Of a stretch of DNA of 6,003 nt, positions 4,962-6,003 are shown one piece after another. The notes below the pieces were generated by a model. That model made no database searches. It worked only from the letters and a program-made list of their open reading frames with translations, and was not told the origin of the DNA. The stretch comes from Nitrososphaeria archaeon (GTDB taxonomy: Archaea > Thermoproteota > Nitrososphaeria > JACIWG01): NCBI GenBank assembly GCA_014361085.1, contig JACIWG010000097.1:1-6003 (forward strand), read 5' to 3'. Within the stretch, counting starts at the first letter, position 1, and each line of letters starts with the position of its first letter. The position numbers and the translations under genes are program-made.

Positions 4962-5060
4962 AGTATAAACACGGTCTATCAAGTTTACACAAATAGTATA
5001 AACGTGATTTACCGAGCTTATACGGGCAGCATATGTGTTGTTTATCAAGTTTATAAATAC
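4962..5060. repeat. Three tandem 33-base repeats with TATA-like motifs
   Basis: Copies at 4962-4994, 4995-5027 and 5028-5060 align without gaps. Copies 1 and 2 match at 21 of 33 positions, and all 12 differences are transitions. Copy 3 matches each of the others at 20-21 positions. The first nine bases (AGTATAAAC) are identical in copies 1 and 2. On the minus strand the repeats carry TATA-like motifs (GTTTATACT, GTTTATACT, and GTATTTATAAAC at the end of copy 3). They lie directly upstream of the structured leader of the secreted-protein gene and could be duplicated promoter or regulator sites. Confidence 0.65.
5049..5060 (-). promoter_or_regulatory. Candidate TATA box for the secreted-protein gene
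   Basis: GTATTTATAAAC on the minus strand, at the upstream end of the repeat array, is the strongest TATA-like sequence between the aldo/keto reductase stop and the secreted-protein gene. A start about 26 bases on (near 5030) would give a leader containing the repeats and the full structure. The GTTTATACT motifs in copies 1 and 2 would give shorter leaders; use of copy 1 would cut off the closing stem. Confidence 0.35.
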
Positions 5061-5174
5061 TTGTATTATTTTTAACTCCAACATTTTTTTAAAATAATTT
5101 AAAATTTGAGCATTCTTCCAGTTCATGATTTACATTATATATCTTGTTTATTGATAAATTGGTGTTATATATTT

Positions 5175-6003
5175 TTAGGTAAAGTACGGTCCCTTCTTTG
5201 GTGAAATTTTATCAATTTTTTCTAGTTCAGCTTCAGTTAATTTGAGTTCTGTTGCTGCAACATTTTCCTCAAGCTGTTCTACACTTGTTGGCCCTATTAC
5301 TGGCGCTGTTATTGCTGGATTTGCTAGAAGCCATGCTAGCGCTATCTGCAGCATTGGTTTACCCATTTCTTTAGAAATGTTTTCTAGGCCCTCTATAATC
5401 TTAAGGTTATATGGGTTGTCCCATTCAAAGTTGTGTCTTTTAAAGAATTCTGGCTTAAGTGCTCCCCTGCTTCCTTCGGGTGGTGGCATGCCAGGCTTAT
5501 ACTTTCCAGTTAACGCGCCTCCAGCAAGGGGACTGTATGGAACTATCCCTATATCCTGGTCGACACAGAATGGTATAATTTCTCTTTCAGCCTCCCTTTG
5601 CAGTAGATTATATCTTGGCTGGCTTACAACAAACTTTTCGAAGCCATTTACGTCACTAACCCATAAGGCTTTACAGTGGAGCCATGCTGGAAAGTTTGAG
5701 CATCCAATATAATGAACTTTACCCCATCTTACAAGGTCATTTAATGCTGCTAACGTTTCCTCCAAGGGCACTGGTTCGCCGACAACCCCTCTAGCTATGT
5801 CAACATTGCTTGGCCTATGAAGGTATAGTATGTCAATATAGTCTGTTCCAAGTCTGCGCAGGCTTTCTCTTACAGCAAACATTATATGCTTTCTACTGAG
5901 GCCTTCATCATTCGGCCCAGGCCCAATGCGATGTCGAACCTTTGTAGCTAACACAATATTGTCTCTCATACCTTTAATTGCTTTACCAACATACTCTTCA
6001 GAC
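5175..6003 (-). CDS. Aldo/keto reductase (5' end outside window)
   Basis: An NAD(P)H-dependent aldo/keto reductase with a TIM-barrel fold that reduces aldehydes or ketones; the physiological substrate cannot be read from sequence. The frame stays open past the Met at 5969 to the window edge (SEEYVGKAIKGMRDNIVLAT), so that Met is internal. I see 275 residues, and perhaps 40-50 N-terminal residues are missing compared with the usual 310-330. Of the catalytic tetrad Asp-Tyr-Lys-His, Lys (LATK) and His (YLHRP) are visible; Asp and Tyr lie outside. GCSNFPAWL, PYSPLAGGALTGKYKPG and the cofactor-phosphate segment PVIGPTSVEQLEENVAA are typical. It resembles the YajO/voltage-channel-beta-like branch. 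It is transcribed in the same direction as the secreted-protein gene but 292 bases lie between them, including repeats and a promoter, so they are probably separate units. No strong terminator is seen after its stop. It looks like an ordinary chromosomal gene. Confidence 0.95.
   Translation of the reverse strand, partial: SEEYVGKAIKGMRDNIVLATKVRHRIGPGPNDEGLSRKHIMFAVRESLRRLGTDYIDILYLHRPSNVDIARGVVGEPVPLEETLAALNDLVRWGKVHYIGCSNFPAWLHCKALWVSDVNGFEKFVVSQPRYNLLQREAEREIIPFCVDQDIGIVPYSPLAGGALTGKYKPGMPPPEGSRGALKPEFFKRHNFEWDNPYNLKIIEGLENISKEMGKPMLQIALAWLLANPAITAPVIGPTSVEQLEENVAATELKLTEAELEKIDKISPKKGPYFT

Noticed and set aside
4962..5060. CRISPR array
   Set aside because: The units are contiguous and all diverged; there are no unique spacers between constant repeats and no cas genes nearby.
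4632..5075. 147-codon open frame on the plus strand, ending in an 11-residue repeat (NSINVIYRAYT-like)
   Set aside because: Most of it is antisense to the secreted-protein gene and its signal peptide. The repeat is a by-product of 33-base units (a multiple of three), and differences between copies are spread over all codon positions rather than concentrated in the third.
4938..5126. 62-codon minus-strand ORF starting MNWKNAQILNYF
   Set aside because: It runs through the tandem repeats and into the structured leader, has no Shine-Dalgarno site, and low-complexity AT-rich DNA explains its length.
5242..5712. 156-codon plus-strand ORF
   Set aside because: Entirely antisense to the well-conserved aldo/keto reductase; a shadow frame.

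Overview
The window looks archaeal, most likely from a thermophilic Thermoproteota or Bathyarchaeia-type lineage. The basis is AT-rich intergenic DNA with TATA boxes about 26 bases upstream of leaderless start codons, strong GGAGGTG Shine-Dalgarno sites at other genes, frequent AGA/AGG and ATA codons, a HerA-type ATPase, and the remains of an integrase with the C-terminal KLFRKR ending I associate with archaeal tyrosine integrases. The exact taxon cannot be fixed from the sequence.

Layout. Bases 1-432 hold the 3' end of a plus-strand gene I do not recognise. A 299-base gap follows, with two copies of a 14-base palindromic repeat around another dyad, a possible terminator and a TATA box. A tight three-gene operon (732-2273) encodes a helix-turn-helix/coiled-coil/Cys-cluster protein, a 93-residue basic protein, and a 237-residue HerA/FtsK-type ATPase with a ribbon-helix-helix-like N-terminus. 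Next comes a decay zone (2327-3107): a broken coiled-coil gene with its own leaderless-type promoter, then a fossil of the catalytic C-terminal end of a tyrosine integrase. A small two-helix membrane protein (3204-3431) has a good ribosome site, and a poor 32-codon ORF and a GC-rich hairpin with a T-run follow it. Bases 3619-3859 hold no convincing gene.

The minus strand from 6003 down to 3860 looks like ordinary chromosome: an aldo/keto reductase (5' end outside the window), and below it a secreted beta-rich protein. The secreted protein's upstream region is unusual: three diverged 33-base tandem repeats carrying TATA-like motifs, then a leader that can fold into a multi-stem structure ending six bases before the Shine-Dalgarno site.

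Interpretation. The left half reads as a decaying integrated plasmid or virus. Its DNA-binding protein, small partner and DNA-pumping-type ATPase remain intact, while the integrase and an accessory gene are dead. The most valuable observations are the integrase fossil, the RHH-like/HerA-like ATPase fusion, the structured leader with its repeats, and the domain insertion in the secreted protein.
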